A DNA stretch of 64,000 nt from Pontibacter russatus (GTDB lineage: Bacteria; Bacteroidota; Bacteroidia; Cytophagales; Hymenobacteraceae), in the NCBI RefSeq assembly GCF_009931655.1, contig NZ_CP047984.1, forward strand, positions 806,001-870,000, written 5' to 3'. Positions 47,857-57,700 of this stretch are shown in pieces. How positions within the stretch are numbered: the stretch's first letter is position 1; each line of letters starts with the position of its first letter. The notes beneath the pieces were generated by a model, which was not told the origin of the DNA, did no database searches, and was given only the letters and a program-made list of their open reading frames with translations. A program made the position numbers and the translations under genes.

Positions 47857-48756
47857 TTGAAGTTAGCAGCCATTGACATCGGATCGAACGCGGTGAGATG
47901 CCAGATCTCCAACGTGCTCAACCAGAACGGCCATGTGCTTTTTAAAAAAGTGGAGTACGTGCGCTACCCAATCCGTTTCGGGGAGGATGTGTTCAGCACA
48001 GGCCATATAAGCGAGTACAAGATTGAGAAGTTTGTAAAGCTCCTGCACGCCTTCAAGCTGCTGCTGGACGTACACGACGTGGACCACCACATGATCTGCG
48101 CCACCTCGGCTATGCGATCTTCGCACAACGCGCCGGAGATTCTGGAGCGGGTGCAGCAGCAGCTGGGCATGGAGATACAGGTGATCGACGGCGAGACGGA
48201 AGCCGAGCTGATCAACAAGGTGATATACAACTTCCTCGACGAGCGGAATTACCTGCACATCGACGTGGGCGGCGGCAGCACCGAGTTCAACATCTATGTG
48301 AACCGGGAGAAGAAAGCGTCGCAGTCGTTTGAGCAGGGCTCTATCCGGCACATGCACCACCGCGAGTCATCGCAGCTCTGGAACATCATGCGCCTGTGGA
48401 TTGAGACCAATGCCAAAAAACACCACCTGTCGCGCGCCATCGGCACGGGCGGCAACATCAACAAGATTTTTGAGCTGGCCGGGAAAGTGACGGGCAGGCC
48501 CATCTTCCGGAAGCAGATAGAAGAAGTGGTGGCCCGCATCAGCCCCATGACCCTGGAGGAACGACAGACAGAACTTCTCCTGAACCCGGACCGTGCTGAC
48601 GTGATTGTACCCGCCTCGGAGATATACCTCTCGGCCATGAAGTGGGCAAAAGTAGAAAGCATGATTGTGCCCGCCGTAGGCCTGAAGGACGGAATGCTCC
48701 ACGCGCTCTACGAGCAACACCACCCCGAGCGCTTCGTTATCGACAAAATCAACTAA
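47857..48756 (+). CDS. ppx: Exopolyphosphatase, Ppx/GppA family
   Basis: A 299-residue single-catalytic-module member of the family. Motifs: AAIDIGSNAVRCQI at the N-terminus (phosphate 1 loop), ATSAMRSS near residue 86, IDGETEAEL near 108 and HIDVGGGSTEFNIYV near 137. It lacks the C-terminal HD extension of the larger enzymes. It would split inorganic polyphosphate or pppGpp. The start is a TTG at 47857; no better ATG is in frame. It is convergent with the polyphosphate kinase gene, so synthesis and breakdown of polyphosphate are adjacent. Confidence 0.9.
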   Translation: MKLAAIDIGSNAVRCQISNVLNQNGHVLFKKVEYVRYPIRFGEDVFSTGHISEYKIEKFVKLLHAFKLLLDVHDVDHHMICATSAMRSSHNAPEILERVQQQLGMEIQVIDGETEAELINKVIYNFLDERNYLHIDVGGGSTEFNIYVNREKKASQSFEQGSIRHMHHRESSQLWNIMRLWIETNAKKHHLSRAIGTGGNINKIFELAGKVTGRPIFRKQIEEVVARISPMTLEERQTELLLNPDRADVIVPASEIYLSAMKWAKVESMIVPAVGLKDGMLHALYEQHHPERFVIDKIN

Positions 48757-48800
48757 TCATTTAACAGTTATCAATTAACATTTATCATTGCGGGTATATA

Positions 48801-48860
48801 AAACCTTAGAGCGGCTGCAGCCCCTTCTCAGGAAGATAAGCTGCAGCCACTCTAAGGTTT
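48801..48860. terminator. Bidirectional terminator between ppx and ppk1
   Basis: AAACCTTAGAGCGGCTGCAG (48801-48820) pairs with 48841-48860 at 19 of 20 positions; the odd pair is a G-U wobble in the minus-strand transcript. The loop is 20 bases. Confidence 0.75.
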
Positions 48861-48977
48861 GCTGGTGAAGTCAGGATATATAAACTCAAACATTACCCAG
48901 CAAATAATGCTATATAAGATGGTGCCTTCTCATCCATATATGGCTACCCCAGCTGATAAATGACAATTGATAAATGC

Positions 48978-51080
48978 CTACACCAGTTCGCCTTCCTGCA
49001 CCTCGTGGCAGTACCGGTTGAAGAACAGCTTGTGGATGTCCACCACCTCCTCGTTGACGCCAGCTCGCTTCTTTATATAGGTGCCGTCCTCGCGCATGAT
49101 GTAGGAGTTATTGTTGTCCTGCAGGTTGTAGTATAAAATATTGATCACCTCCTTTTTCAGCTCCTCGTTCACGATGAGGAACAGTGCTTCGATGCGCCGG
49201 TCGAAGCTGCGCACCATGATGTCGGCGCTGCCGCTATATACCTTCGGGTCGCCGTTGTTGTGGAAGTAGTACAGGCGCGAGTGCTCCAGGTATTCCCCCA
49301 CAATAGACTTCACCGTGATGTTCTCGCTCAGCTCCTCACGGCCGGGACGCAGGCAGCAGATTCCCCGCACGATCAGCTTGATCGGCACCCCCGCTTTGGA
49401 GGCCTTGTAAAACTCGTCAATCACCTCTTTGTCCTCCAGGGAGTTTATCTTGATGACGATGCCGCTCTTCAGACCCTTCTTGGCGTTGCGGGCCTCGTTC
49501 CGGATCAGCTCGATCAGGTGGTGCCGCATGCTCTTCGGGGAGGTCATCAGGTACTTGTACTCGTTCGGGCGGGAGTGGCCGGTGATGACATTGAAGAACT
49601 CCGACACGTCGTGCGCATATACCTCGTTCGTGGTCAGCAGGCTCACGTCGGTATAGAGCCGGGCCGTCTGCTCGTTGTAGTTGCCGCTGCCGATGTGTAC
49701 GTAGCGCGTCACCTTCTCCCCTTCCTTGCGGATGATCATGAGCATCTTGGTGTGCGTCTTGTACTTGCTGATGCCATATATCACGAAGCAGCCGGCCTTC
49801 TCCAGGCGCTCCCCTTCGCGTAAATTTCGCTCCTCGTCGAAGCGGGCCTTCACCTCAAACAGCACCGACACGTGCTTGCCGTTCTCCGCCGCCTTCAGCA
49901 GCGCCGCCGTCACCCGCGACTGGTCTGCCAGCCTATATATGGTTTGCTTGATGCCGAGCACCAGCGGATCCTCGGCGGCGCGCTCCAGCAGGCTCACCAC
50001 CGGCTCCATGCTGTTGTAAGGGTGGTGCAGCAGCACGTCGTGGTCTTTCAGGTACTCAAACATGTCCACGCCGTCGCTGGGCAGGCTGAGCGGCGACACC
50101 GAGGCGGGCTGCTTAAAGCCCTTGTCCTTGAACTGGCGGTGGTTGATGATCTGCCAGAGGCTGCGCAGGTCCAGCAGGCTGTTGATGGTGAACAGGTTGG
50201 CATTGTCGATGACCCAGCGCTCCTTCAGCACCTTCATTAGCAACTGCGAGGGGTTGCGCTCCACCTCCAGCCGCACCACGCGCCCCTTTTTACGGGTGCG
50301 CAGCTTCGCCTTTATCTCCTGCACAAAGTCCGCCTCCAGGTCATCCGACTCCTCCAGCGTATAGTCGCCGTTGCGGGTGATGCGGAACAGGTTTGCCGAC
50401 ACTATCTCCACATTCCGGAAGAGCTTCTTTATCTTGGTGCGGATGATCTCCTCGATGGGCACAAAAATAAGCCGGTCCTTGCGCTGTATCTCGTAAAAGC
50501 GGGCCAGGTTCTGGGGTATCTGCACAAACGTGACCCGGTCCTGCGCCTTTTGCTCTTCGGTGGCGCGCGTTATCACGCCAAAGGTCAGCAGCTGGTTCAT
50601 CAGCAGCGGGAAGCCGTGGTAATTGTCGTACACCATGGGCGTGAGCAGCGGGTAGATGGTGTTTTTAAAGTAGGAGTCCACCTTCTTCTGCTCTACCTCC
50701 GTCAGTTCGCCCACCTTCAGTATATCGAACCCGCCTTTTTCGAAGAGCGGCTTCAGCTCGTTGTTGTAGGTCAGGTACTGGTCGTTCACAAAACGGTGGG
50801 CGTAGTCCAGCAGCTTTTTCCGGAAAGGCATTTCCCGCAGCCCGGAGTAGTCGGTGCGCTCTTTGCCATAGTCGATGTAATTGTACAAGCTGCCCACCCG
50901 GATCATGAAAAACTCATCGAGGTTGGACGCGGTAATGGCCATAAACTTAAGCCGGTCGAACAGGCTCTTGCTGGTGTCGCGCGCCTGGTCCAGCACCCGG
51001 TAGTTAAAGCGCAGCCAGCTCAGGTCGCGGCTGATGTATTTACTTCTCTTGATTTGGTCTGAGACCTTGTTTATAAGCAT
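48978..51080 (-). CDS. ppk1: Polyphosphate kinase 1
   Basis: A 700-residue enzyme that makes polyphosphate from ATP. Domains follow the usual order: N-terminal KYISRDLSWLRFNYRVLDQA, head domain to about residue 310, then two phospholipase-D-like domains with HPYNSMEPVVSLLERAAEDP near 355, the autophosphorylated histidine in YVHIGSGNYNEQTARLYTD near 450 and GICCLRPG near 580. Length is normal. It faces ppx across the terminator at 48801. Confidence 0.95.
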   Translation of the reverse strand: MLINKVSDQIKRSKYISRDLSWLRFNYRVLDQARDTSKSLFDRLKFMAITASNLDEFFMIRVGSLYNYIDYGKERTDYSGLREMPFRKKLLDYAHRFVNDQYLTYNNELKPLFEKGGFDILKVGELTEVEQKKVDSYFKNTIYPLLTPMVYDNYHGFPLLMNQLLTFGVITRATEEQKAQDRVTFVQIPQNLARFYEIQRKDRLIFVPIEEIIRTKIKKLFRNVEIVSANLFRITRNGDYTLEESDDLEADFVQEIKAKLRTRKKGRVVRLEVERNPSQLLMKVLKERWVIDNANLFTINSLLDLRSLWQIINHRQFKDKGFKQPASVSPLSLPSDGVDMFEYLKDHDVLLHHPYNSMEPVVSLLERAAEDPLVLGIKQTIYRLADQSRVTAALLKAAENGKHVSVLFEVKARFDEERNLREGERLEKAGCFVIYGISKYKTHTKMLMIIRKEGEKVTRYVHIGSGNYNEQTARLYTDVSLLTTNEVYAHDVSEFFNVITGHSRPNEYKYLMTSPKSMRHHLIELIRNEARNAKKGLKSGIVIKINSLEDKEVIDEFYKASKAGVPIKLIVRGICCLRPGREELSENITVKSIVGEYLEHSRLYYFHNNGDPKVYSGSADIMVRSFDRRIEALFLIVNEELKKEVINILYYNLQDNNNSYIMREDGTYIKKRAGVNEEVVDIHKLFFNRYCHEVQEGELV

Positions 51081-51379
51081 GCTTCCAATTATTTATGCCC
51101 CGGACACTCTTTTTCCCTCTCCCGAAGCCACCTGTGTGGTGCAATCCATAATATAACCAGAAAGTATAGGTATTCCTTCATATTGCGAATTTAATTTTTT
51201 TAGTCCAATTGTGCAGCCATGCTGCCCCGATTTTGCGCCGCCTTTCCTATATACCCTGCCGCTTGCCGCCTGCTCCCGATATGATACAGCCCAGCTGGCA
51301 TTCTGCGTACTACTAGTGGGTATTGCCGTACCAGTAAAGTGATACCTTTATATATAGGCTCAGGAAAAAACAGAAAACC

Positions 51380-52321
51380 ATGGAAAAAACCCACATTCCC
51401 GAAGAAGCGGCGTACGCATTCCCGCCCTTGCCGCTGGAGGCCTGGGAGCCGACGAAAGACACGCTGCACCTGTACCTGCAGATTGCGGGCAAGATCAGGC
51501 TCCAACTGATGCCGCGCCGCAACCACTGGTGGAACATCACCCTGTACGTGACCAGCCGCGGCCTCGGCACCGGCCCCATCCCCTATAAATTTTACACGTT
51601 CGAGCTTGAGTTTGATTTCGTGGAGCATCAGTTCCATATCCGCACCAGCACGGGTGCCTCCGAGAGCATTGTGCTGCAGGATGGCCTGAGCGTGTCGACG
51701 TTTTATATGCAGGTGATGAAAGCGCTGGAGGTGCTGGGGATTCATGTGGAGATTCTCCCAAAGCCTTACGACAACAAGAGCAAAATCCCCTTTGCCCAGG
51801 ACCACACGCACGCCTCCTACCAGCCGGAGCAGGTGAACAGTTACTGGCGTGTGCTGGTCACGGTGGATCAGGCGCTGAAGGAGTTCAGCGGCCGCTTTTA
51901 CGGCAAAGCTTGTCCCGTACACCTCTACTGGCACCACCTGGACCTGACCATGACGCGCTTCTCCGGGAAAAAAGTGCCAGTTAGGCCCGAGGCCAGCACG
52001 GTGGAGAAGGATGCCTACTCGCACGAGGTGATCAGCTTCGGCTTCTGGCCCGGCGACGACCAGGTCCGGTTCCCGGCGTTTTACTCCTATACCTTTCCCT
52101 CGCCGGAGGGGCTGGACAAAGAGCCGCTCCAGCCTGCCCAGGCCTTGTGGGTAGACTCGAACGGGAGCCCGATGGCCGTGCTGAACTACGAGGAAATGCG
52201 GCAGCTCGAAAACCCGCGCCAGGCCCTGCTGGAATTTCTGGAAAGCTGCTACCAGGCCGGGGCCAAACGCGCCAACTGGCCAATAGCAGAACTGCGGGTG
52301 CCGCCGCTGGACGAGCTCTAG
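51380..52321 (+). CDS. DUF5996 family protein
   Basis: A 313-residue soluble protein that matches the DUF5996 pattern: PPLPLEAWEPTKDTLHLYLQ at the N-terminus, NHWWNITLYVTSRGL near 48, TFELEFDFVEHQFHI, WHHLDLTMTRFSGK near 195 and SFGFWPGDDQVRFPAFYSYT near 225. The function is unknown. It is a single gene; a TATATA lies some 25 bases before the start. A terminator hairpin lies about 110 bp downstream. Confidence 0.88.
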   Translation: MEKTHIPEEAAYAFPPLPLEAWEPTKDTLHLYLQIAGKIRLQLMPRRNHWWNITLYVTSRGLGTGPIPYKFYTFELEFDFVEHQFHIRTSTGASESIVLQDGLSVSTFYMQVMKALEVLGIHVEILPKPYDNKSKIPFAQDHTHASYQPEQVNSYWRVLVTVDQALKEFSGRFYGKACPVHLYWHHLDLTMTRFSGKKVPVRPEASTVEKDAYSHEVISFGFWPGDDQVRFPAFYSYTFPSPEGLDKEPLQPAQALWVDSNGSPMAVLNYEEMRQLENPRQALLEFLESCYQAGAKRANWPIAELRVPPLDEL

Positions 52322-52431
52322 CACGGCTGGCGGCTAGCAGCAAATAATTCCTAACAAGTATGACTGATGCAGCTGACCGGAAAAAGCCGCAGGCGTCGCG
52401 GAGACTTCAGAAGGCAGTGGAGGAAAAAGCA

Positions 52432-52465
52432 CTGGGCTGCCGGAAACATGCTTCCGGCAGCCCAG
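52432..52465. terminator. Perfect hairpin between the DUF5996 and TerB-like genes
   Basis: CTGGGCTGCCGGAA (52432-52445) pairs perfectly with TTCCGGCAGCCCAG (52452-52465) around a 6-base loop, between convergent genes. Confidence 0.8.
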
Positions 52466-52546
52466 CTGTATTTTATAGCCTTCAAACGCGCCCCGCTTTC
52501 GGTGGCCGAAGTGGGGGTTTACAGCGCGATTGGCCTATATAGCCGC

Positions 52547-52933
52547 CTAACCCTGCTCGTTTGCAAGCTTGGAGATGAGCCGGTCAAGCGTTTCCTTGCT
52601 GTAGCCGATCTGGTGCGTATATTCCAGGCACAGGTTGTACTCCCTTTCTTCTACCTCGCCATCCTGCAGCACCATCATCACCAGTGTCTGCAGTTCCAGC
52701 ATTTTCTGCATCCCGTCCTCCGGAATAACAAATGAGAGAGACGCCAGGTTGTCCGTAATCGGCAGTGTGTCTTCCTCCGACAGATTCAGCTGTTCGCCGA
52801 TCGTCAGCAGAAAGTCGCTCTCCGCCTCGTCTATATACCGGTCGGCTATCGCCACCAGAACCAGGTTCTGGAAATAGGCAATCTTCTTTTCTTTGGTGTC
52901 TAAAAATGTATCTATCAGTGTGGTGGTTACCAT
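52547..52933 (-). CDS. TerB-like protein
   Basis: A 128-residue, all-helical acidic protein with the TerB pattern: LVLVAIADRYIDEAESDFL near residue 24 and LVMMVLQDGEVEEREYNLC near 83, two copies of a helix with D-G-x-(I/V)-x-x-x-E. TerB-like domains bind metal ions and occur with tellurite resistance or membrane stress systems; no other ter gene is nearby. It is a single gene. Confidence 0.8.
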   Translation of the reverse strand: MVTTTLIDTFLDTKEKKIAYFQNLVLVAIADRYIDEAESDFLLTIGEQLNLSEEDTLPITDNLASLSFVIPEDGMQKMLELQTLVMMVLQDGEVEEREYNLCLEYTHQIGYSKETLDRLISKLANEQG

Positions 52934-53346
52934 AAACAGTTTATTTTAGGTCAAATTTATATGCCTTACAACTTTATGCCGGGCGATAACCCGCAGCGCA
53001 GGAAGGCTTCTGCGCCATGCTGCTTCATCCCCTACAAAGCAACAGAATGTGCTGTTCTGACAAAGTAGCCACCTCTATAACGGCGGCGGAGCCGAAGCAT
53101 GTATACGAAGCCCATGATATCTCAGGCTTTGCCGCCGGATAATTTAAGTCATCAATACCCTTTACCTGAGCTGCACCCGGAGTTTGCGCCCTTCGCGTCC
53201 TGAAAGGCAATCAAGGTTCATGCACACAGCTCCAGGCTTTAAGAGCCAGGGTGGGATTCTCGCCCATAAAAAGTGGCCCCGCTCCTGCATTACCATGGGC
53301 GACTTTCATAAATTGCCGTACAAACAGCCGAATAAAACGTGGCCAC
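52934..53346. other. Intergenic stretch, no gene seen
   Basis: No open frame with coding character. The frame upstream of the M14 peptidase start is open but reads as low-quality sequence and was not included. No strong hairpin was noticed. Confidence 0.5.
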
Positions 53347-54843
53347 ATGCAGAAAAGCAACCTTCTCATACTCCTCCTCATGACACTTCTTCTAGTGCAG
53401 TGCAAAACTAAAACAGCGCACCGCCCTGCCCCTATCCCTGACGTAGCGCAACAAGCGTTCCAGAAGCACCCCGCCTACAAAGAGCCCGCTATAGAGCACC
53501 GCCGCTTCAAGCACGAAAACATTGTGCCGCTCCTGGAGGATCTCAAAGAGGATTCGCTGTTCGATGTGCGGGTTGTCGGGCAATCGGTGGAAGGGCGGGA
53601 CATCTACTTGGTGAAAGCCGGAACCGGAAAAACCAAGGTGATGCTCTGGTCGCAGATGCACGGCGATGAGCCGACGGCCACCATGGCACTTTTTGACCTG
53701 ATTAACTTCCTGCAGCACCCCGGCGAGTTGGACTCCGTCCGCAACCAGATACTGGAGAAAACCACACTATATATGGTGCCGATGCTGAACCCGGACGGCG
53801 CGGAAAAATTCAGGCGCCGGAACGCGCTTGACATCGACCTGAACCGCGACGCGCTGCGCCTGCAGTCGCCGGAGGCCTGCCTGCTCAAAAGCCTGCGCGA
53901 CAGCCTGGACCCTGACTTCGGGTTTAACCTGCACGACCAGAGCCGCTACTATGCCGCGGGCAACACCCCAAAACCGGCCACCATCTCGTTTCTGGCCCCG
54001 GCTTTTGACCACGAGCAGACGGTGAACAAGGTGCGCAGGCGGGCCATGCAAACCATCGTGGGCATGAACAAACAGCTGCAGCAACTGATTCCGGGGCAGG
54101 TGGCCAAGTATTCGGATGCCCACGAGCCCCGGGCCTTCGGCGACAACATCCAGAAATGGGGAACAAGCGTGATTCTGATAGAGGCAGGCGGCTATAAAGG
54201 CGACCCGGAGAAACAGCACATCCGGCGGCTCATGTTTGCCACAATCGTGTCGGCGCTGCACCTGATTGCGGAGAAAAGCTATAGAGACTATGAGTTGGAG
54301 GATTATCACGCCATTCCCGAAAACGAACGCAACCTGTACGATGTGGTGGTGCGGAACGTGCGCTACAAAGACCATGACCGGGATGTGCTGCTGGACGTCG
54401 GGATTATGATGGATGAAATCCGCGCATCCAACGAACAAGGGTTCTATTACCGCAGCAGCGTGCAGGAAAAAGGCGACATGCAGGAGGCCTTTGGCTACGA
54501 GGAGGTAAACGGCGAGGGCCTGACACTGGTGCCGGGCAAGGTATATGGCGAGGCTTTTAAAAGCGTGGGGGCCCTGACACCCGAGCGTGCGCGGGAGCTG
54601 CTGGCGGAGGGCTACACCACCGTGCGGGTCAGCCAGCTCTCCCCCGCCAATGTCAACACCCTGGAGCTGCCGCTTAACGTGACCACCCTCACCCGCAACG
54701 TGGACCATGAGCTTAACCTCTACAGCGATGCCAATTTTGTGCTGCGGGACGCCGGGGGACAAGTGCGGTACGCCATCGTGAACGGGTTTATATATGACAT
54801 GGCACGGGAAAAACCGGAGCTTTTGCATGGGCTGGTGATGTAG
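53347..54843 (+). CDS. M14-family metallopeptidase, lipoprotein
   Basis: A 498-residue zinc carboxypeptidase-like protein. The ATG at 53347 opens a lipoprotein signal (LLILLLMTLLLVQCK, Cys near residue 17). The zinc ligands are in QMHGDEPTATM near residue 102 (HxxE) and in FNLHDQSR near 195, and the catalytic glutamate in VILIEAGGYKGDPE near 277. The C-terminal 180 residues form a second domain, as in Bacteroidota M14 proteins. It would remove C-terminal residues from peptides in the periplasm. The substrate is unknown. The upstream in-frame GTG/ATG starts would spoil the signal peptide. Confidence 0.88.
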   Translation: MQKSNLLILLLMTLLLVQCKTKTAHRPAPIPDVAQQAFQKHPAYKEPAIEHRRFKHENIVPLLEDLKEDSLFDVRVVGQSVEGRDIYLVKAGTGKTKVMLWSQMHGDEPTATMALFDLINFLQHPGELDSVRNQILEKTTLYMVPMLNPDGAEKFRRRNALDIDLNRDALRLQSPEACLLKSLRDSLDPDFGFNLHDQSRYYAAGNTPKPATISFLAPAFDHEQTVNKVRRRAMQTIVGMNKQLQQLIPGQVAKYSDAHEPRAFGDNIQKWGTSVILIEAGGYKGDPEKQHIRRLMFATIVSALHLIAEKSYRDYELEDYHAIPENERNLYDVVVRNVRYKDHDRDVLLDVGIMMDEIRASNEQGFYYRSSVQEKGDMQEAFGYEEVNGEGLTLVPGKVYGEAFKSVGALTPERARELLAEGYTTVRVSQLSPANVNTLELPLNVTTLTRNVDHELNLYSDANFVLRDAGGQVRYAIVNGFIYDMAREKPELLHGLVM

Positions 54844-54969
54844 GGTGTCGCCTCCTGCGCAGCAGAACCGAAACCCGGTGGCGGGAGCGGCCAAATGCTG
54901 CGCCGGCGTTTTTTTATGACAGCCGCCTTTGTATCTTACAGGCTCATTCCATATACCAACCTTTTTTGC

Positions 54970-56202
54970 ATGGTTTTAAATTACCTGTGGGCTGGCTTTT
55001 TCCTGATCGCGTTCTGCATCGCCCTGTTTCAGCTCGTCTTTTTCGGAAACATCGAGATTTTTCAGAAACTCGTCGCCAGCACGTTCGAGAACGCCAAGCT
55101 CGGCTTCGAGATCTCGCTCGGCCTGACCGGCGTGATGACGCTCTGGCTGGGCCTGATGAAGGTGGGCGAACGCGGCGGCATCGTCGCTATCTTCGCGCGG
55201 CTGGTGGGGCCGTTTTTCAACCGCCTCTTCCCGGAGATACCCAAAAACCACCCAGTGTTCGGCTCCATCCTCATGAACTTTTCGGCCAACATGCTGGGCC
55301 TCGACAACGCCGCCACGCCCCTTGGGCTAAAGGCCATGAAGGAGATGCACGAGCTGAACCCCGACAAAGACTCCGCTTCCAACGCACAGATCATGTTCCT
55401 GGTGCTCAACACCTCGGGCCTCACCATCATCCCCATCAGCATTATGGTGTTCCGGGCACAATTGGGGGCCGCCGACCCCTCCGATATCTTCATCCCCATC
55501 CTGCTGGCCACCTTTTTCTCCACCATGACCGGGCTCGTAGCCGTATCTATTTACCAGCGCATCAACCTGCTCAATCCGGTGATTGTGGCTTACCTGGGTA
55601 CCCTGCTGCTGCTCATCGGCGCCCTGATCTATTATTTCAGCACCATTACGCAGGAGGAGATTGGGGTTATCTCGACTGTGGCCAGCAATGTTATCCTGTT
55701 CTCCATCATCATTTCATTTATTGCACTGGCGCTGATCAGGAAGGTGAATGTGTACGAGGCATTTATTGAGGGGGCGAAGGAAGGATTTTCCGTGGCCATC
55801 TCCATCATTCCGTATCTGGTGGCTATTCTGGTGGCCATCGGCGTGTTCCGGGCTTCCGGTGCGCTCGAGATGCTGGTGGACGGCCTGGGATACCTGATTG
55901 GGCTGATGGGAATAAATACGGACTTTGTACCGGCCCTGCCGGTTGCCTTTATGAAACCACTGAGCGGCAGCGGCGCCCGTGGCATGATGGTGGAAGCCAT
56001 GACCACCTACGGCGTAGACTCCTTTGTCGGGAAACTGGCTGCTACCATCCAGGGCTCCACCGAAACCACGTTCTATATCCTGGCAGTATACTTCGGCTCC
56101 GTCGGCATACGCAAAACGCGGTACGCGCTGGCATGCGGCCTGCTGGCGGACCTCGCCGGGGTGATTGCCGCTATCTTTATCGCCTACCTCTTCTTCCATT
56201 AA
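54970..56202 (+). CDS. Fused spore-maturation-type protein SpmA-SpmB (nucleoside recognition domains)
   Basis: A 410-residue membrane protein with about ten hydrophobic helices. The first half matches SpmA (FSANMLGLDNAATPLGLKAM, then NAQIMFLVLNTSGLTIIP), the second SpmB (SIIPYLVAILVAIGVFRASG, then MKPLSGSGARGMMVEAM). In spore formers the two are separate genes; in Bacteroidota, which do not form spores, the fusion is common and its role is unknown, perhaps transport. The ATG at 54970 is preferred over an upstream start at 54895 because the helix begins right there. It lies 127 bp after the peptidase gene. Confidence 0.88.
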   Translation: MVLNYLWAGFFLIAFCIALFQLVFFGNIEIFQKLVASTFENAKLGFEISLGLTGVMTLWLGLMKVGERGGIVAIFARLVGPFFNRLFPEIPKNHPVFGSILMNFSANMLGLDNAATPLGLKAMKEMHELNPDKDSASNAQIMFLVLNTSGLTIIPISIMVFRAQLGAADPSDIFIPILLATFFSTMTGLVAVSIYQRINLLNPVIVAYLGTLLLLIGALIYYFSTITQEEIGVISTVASNVILFSIIISFIALALIRKVNVYEAFIEGAKEGFSVAISIIPYLVAILVAIGVFRASGALEMLVDGLGYLIGLMGINTDFVPALPVAFMKPLSGSGARGMMVEAMTTYGVDSFVGKLAATIQGSTETTFYILAVYFGSVGIRKTRYALACGLLADLAGVIAAIFIAYLFFH

Positions 56203-56328
56203 ATGAGACACAAGAAGTAAGACGTGAGACACATAACACCTATTAAAAGCTGAAGCGTTGTTCGAATGTGAATATGCTATCCTGTATTGAGCGTTTACCC
56301 TCTTATTCTTGCTTGCTATATATAAAAA

Positions 56329-57528
56329 CTACTCATACAGCGCCGCGGTGCGCAGGTCCAGCAGGGCGTCCTGGGGCCGGATGCGTTTGGCGCGCAGAAA
56401 ACGCTCCCGCTCGGATGCGTCGTAATTCGCCGCAGCGGGGTTCATGCTGCTGATGCGCACACGGCCGGAGGCATGGATAAACTCCATGTCGCCGCCAATC
56501 CACATGCCCACATGCACCACCCGCTCCGGCTTCCCTTCTGTGGCAGGCACCCCGAAAAACAGCAGGTCGCCGGGGCGCAGTTGCTCCCAGCCAGTTGAAG
56601 TATCCACCAGTTCACCTATATGGATTTGCTGCGAGGCGTCGCGCGGCAGCACCAGCCCGTTCATGAAATAGATGGTCTTGGTGAAGCCGCTGCAATCCAC
56701 TCCTTTAAACGAGGTGCCGCCCCACAGGTAAGGCACCCCCAGCAGGCGCCGGCTTGCCTGCACCAGATTCTCCGCTGTCGGCTGCCGTTTGGCCAGCCAA
56801 TCCTCATATATAACGCTGCTTCCGGTTGGTATATAGCCGGAGCGCCCATCCGGGAAGACTACTTCGAAAAAATCCTGCTGTTGGCCTTTCAGCACCAGCA
56901 CGTCGCCATATACCAGGTCCGAAACGGTGGCTCCCCCGGCATCGGCTGCGGCATAGGCAAAGCCATAGGGCTCGGTGTACAGCACCTTCGGCTGCTCCTG
57001 CCAGTCGTTAAAACCTGCTTCATCGAATAGTGAGATTCCGCCCGCGTCTACCCAGGCCAGGTAGGCATCGGGCGTCTGCACCAGGTACCAGCTTCCGTCC
57101 TTTTTCCAGACTTTCAGGGGGGTGCCGAGCGTGGCCTGCGTGGCCAGTTCCGCCGCGTGCCTGGGCTGCGTGCGCAGGTTAGCCACCGATATGGTAACGA
57201 GAGCCCGGTTCCTGCTGGCCAGATCAGGCGCAGGCAGCACCTGGATGCTGTCCTGAAACGGGATGTTCGCCGCCTGCAGCCGGTCCAGCAGCGCTTCTTT
57301 GGCCTCCGGCAGGTTGGTTTCCCCGGCAAGCACATGGCCGTGCGCCTCCACCTGAAACAGTGCGGTGCGCTTGTCAGGGGCATATTGCTGGCGAACGGCG
57401 TCTAAGTGGGGCTGGAGCATCATGTCGTCTGGAGATGTTGGTAAGGTGGTTCGCCCGGCGGTGCAGGACATCAGCAGGGCCAGCAGCAAGAAGGGGAATT
57501 TCTGCACGAGAGTCGGGAGCCTGATCAT
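56329..57528 (-). CDS. NlpC/P60 peptidase with SH3 domains, lipoprotein
   Basis: A 399-residue lipoprotein (LLLALLMSCTAG, Cys near residue 22). Two bacterial SH3 domains (about 105-165 and 190-240) precede the NlpC/P60 domain with the catalytic cysteine in GVDCSGFTKTIYF near 282 and the histidine in RVVHVGMWIGG near 345. It probably cuts the peptide stem of peptidoglycan between D-Glu and the diamino acid. The layout is the same as in YkfC-like proteins. It is a single gene. Confidence 0.9.
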   Translation of the reverse strand: MIRLPTLVQKFPFLLLALLMSCTAGRTTLPTSPDDMMLQPHLDAVRQQYAPDKRTALFQVEAHGHVLAGETNLPEAKEALLDRLQAANIPFQDSIQVLPAPDLASRNRALVTISVANLRTQPRHAAELATQATLGTPLKVWKKDGSWYLVQTPDAYLAWVDAGGISLFDEAGFNDWQEQPKVLYTEPYGFAYAAADAGGATVSDLVYGDVLVLKGQQQDFFEVVFPDGRSGYIPTGSSVIYEDWLAKRQPTAENLVQASRRLLGVPYLWGGTSFKGVDCSGFTKTIYFMNGLVLPRDASQQIHIGELVDTSTGWEQLRPGDLLFFGVPATEGKPERVVHVGMWIGGDMEFIHASGRVRISSMNPAAANYDASERERFLRAKRIRPQDALLDLRTAALYE

Positions 57529-57700
57529 ATGGCGTTATATATGGCGTTGGGTTCAGCTTGTATAAGGTTCTGATTCTGTTCGAAGTTCCTTCTTGTCCTA
57601 CCTCGGCTAACTCAATTGAACTTACCTATATCCATTTTGATGCCTTGTGCATGTATTTCATATATATAAACAGGTACAGCCTGTAGTCCAATCCTGCCGC

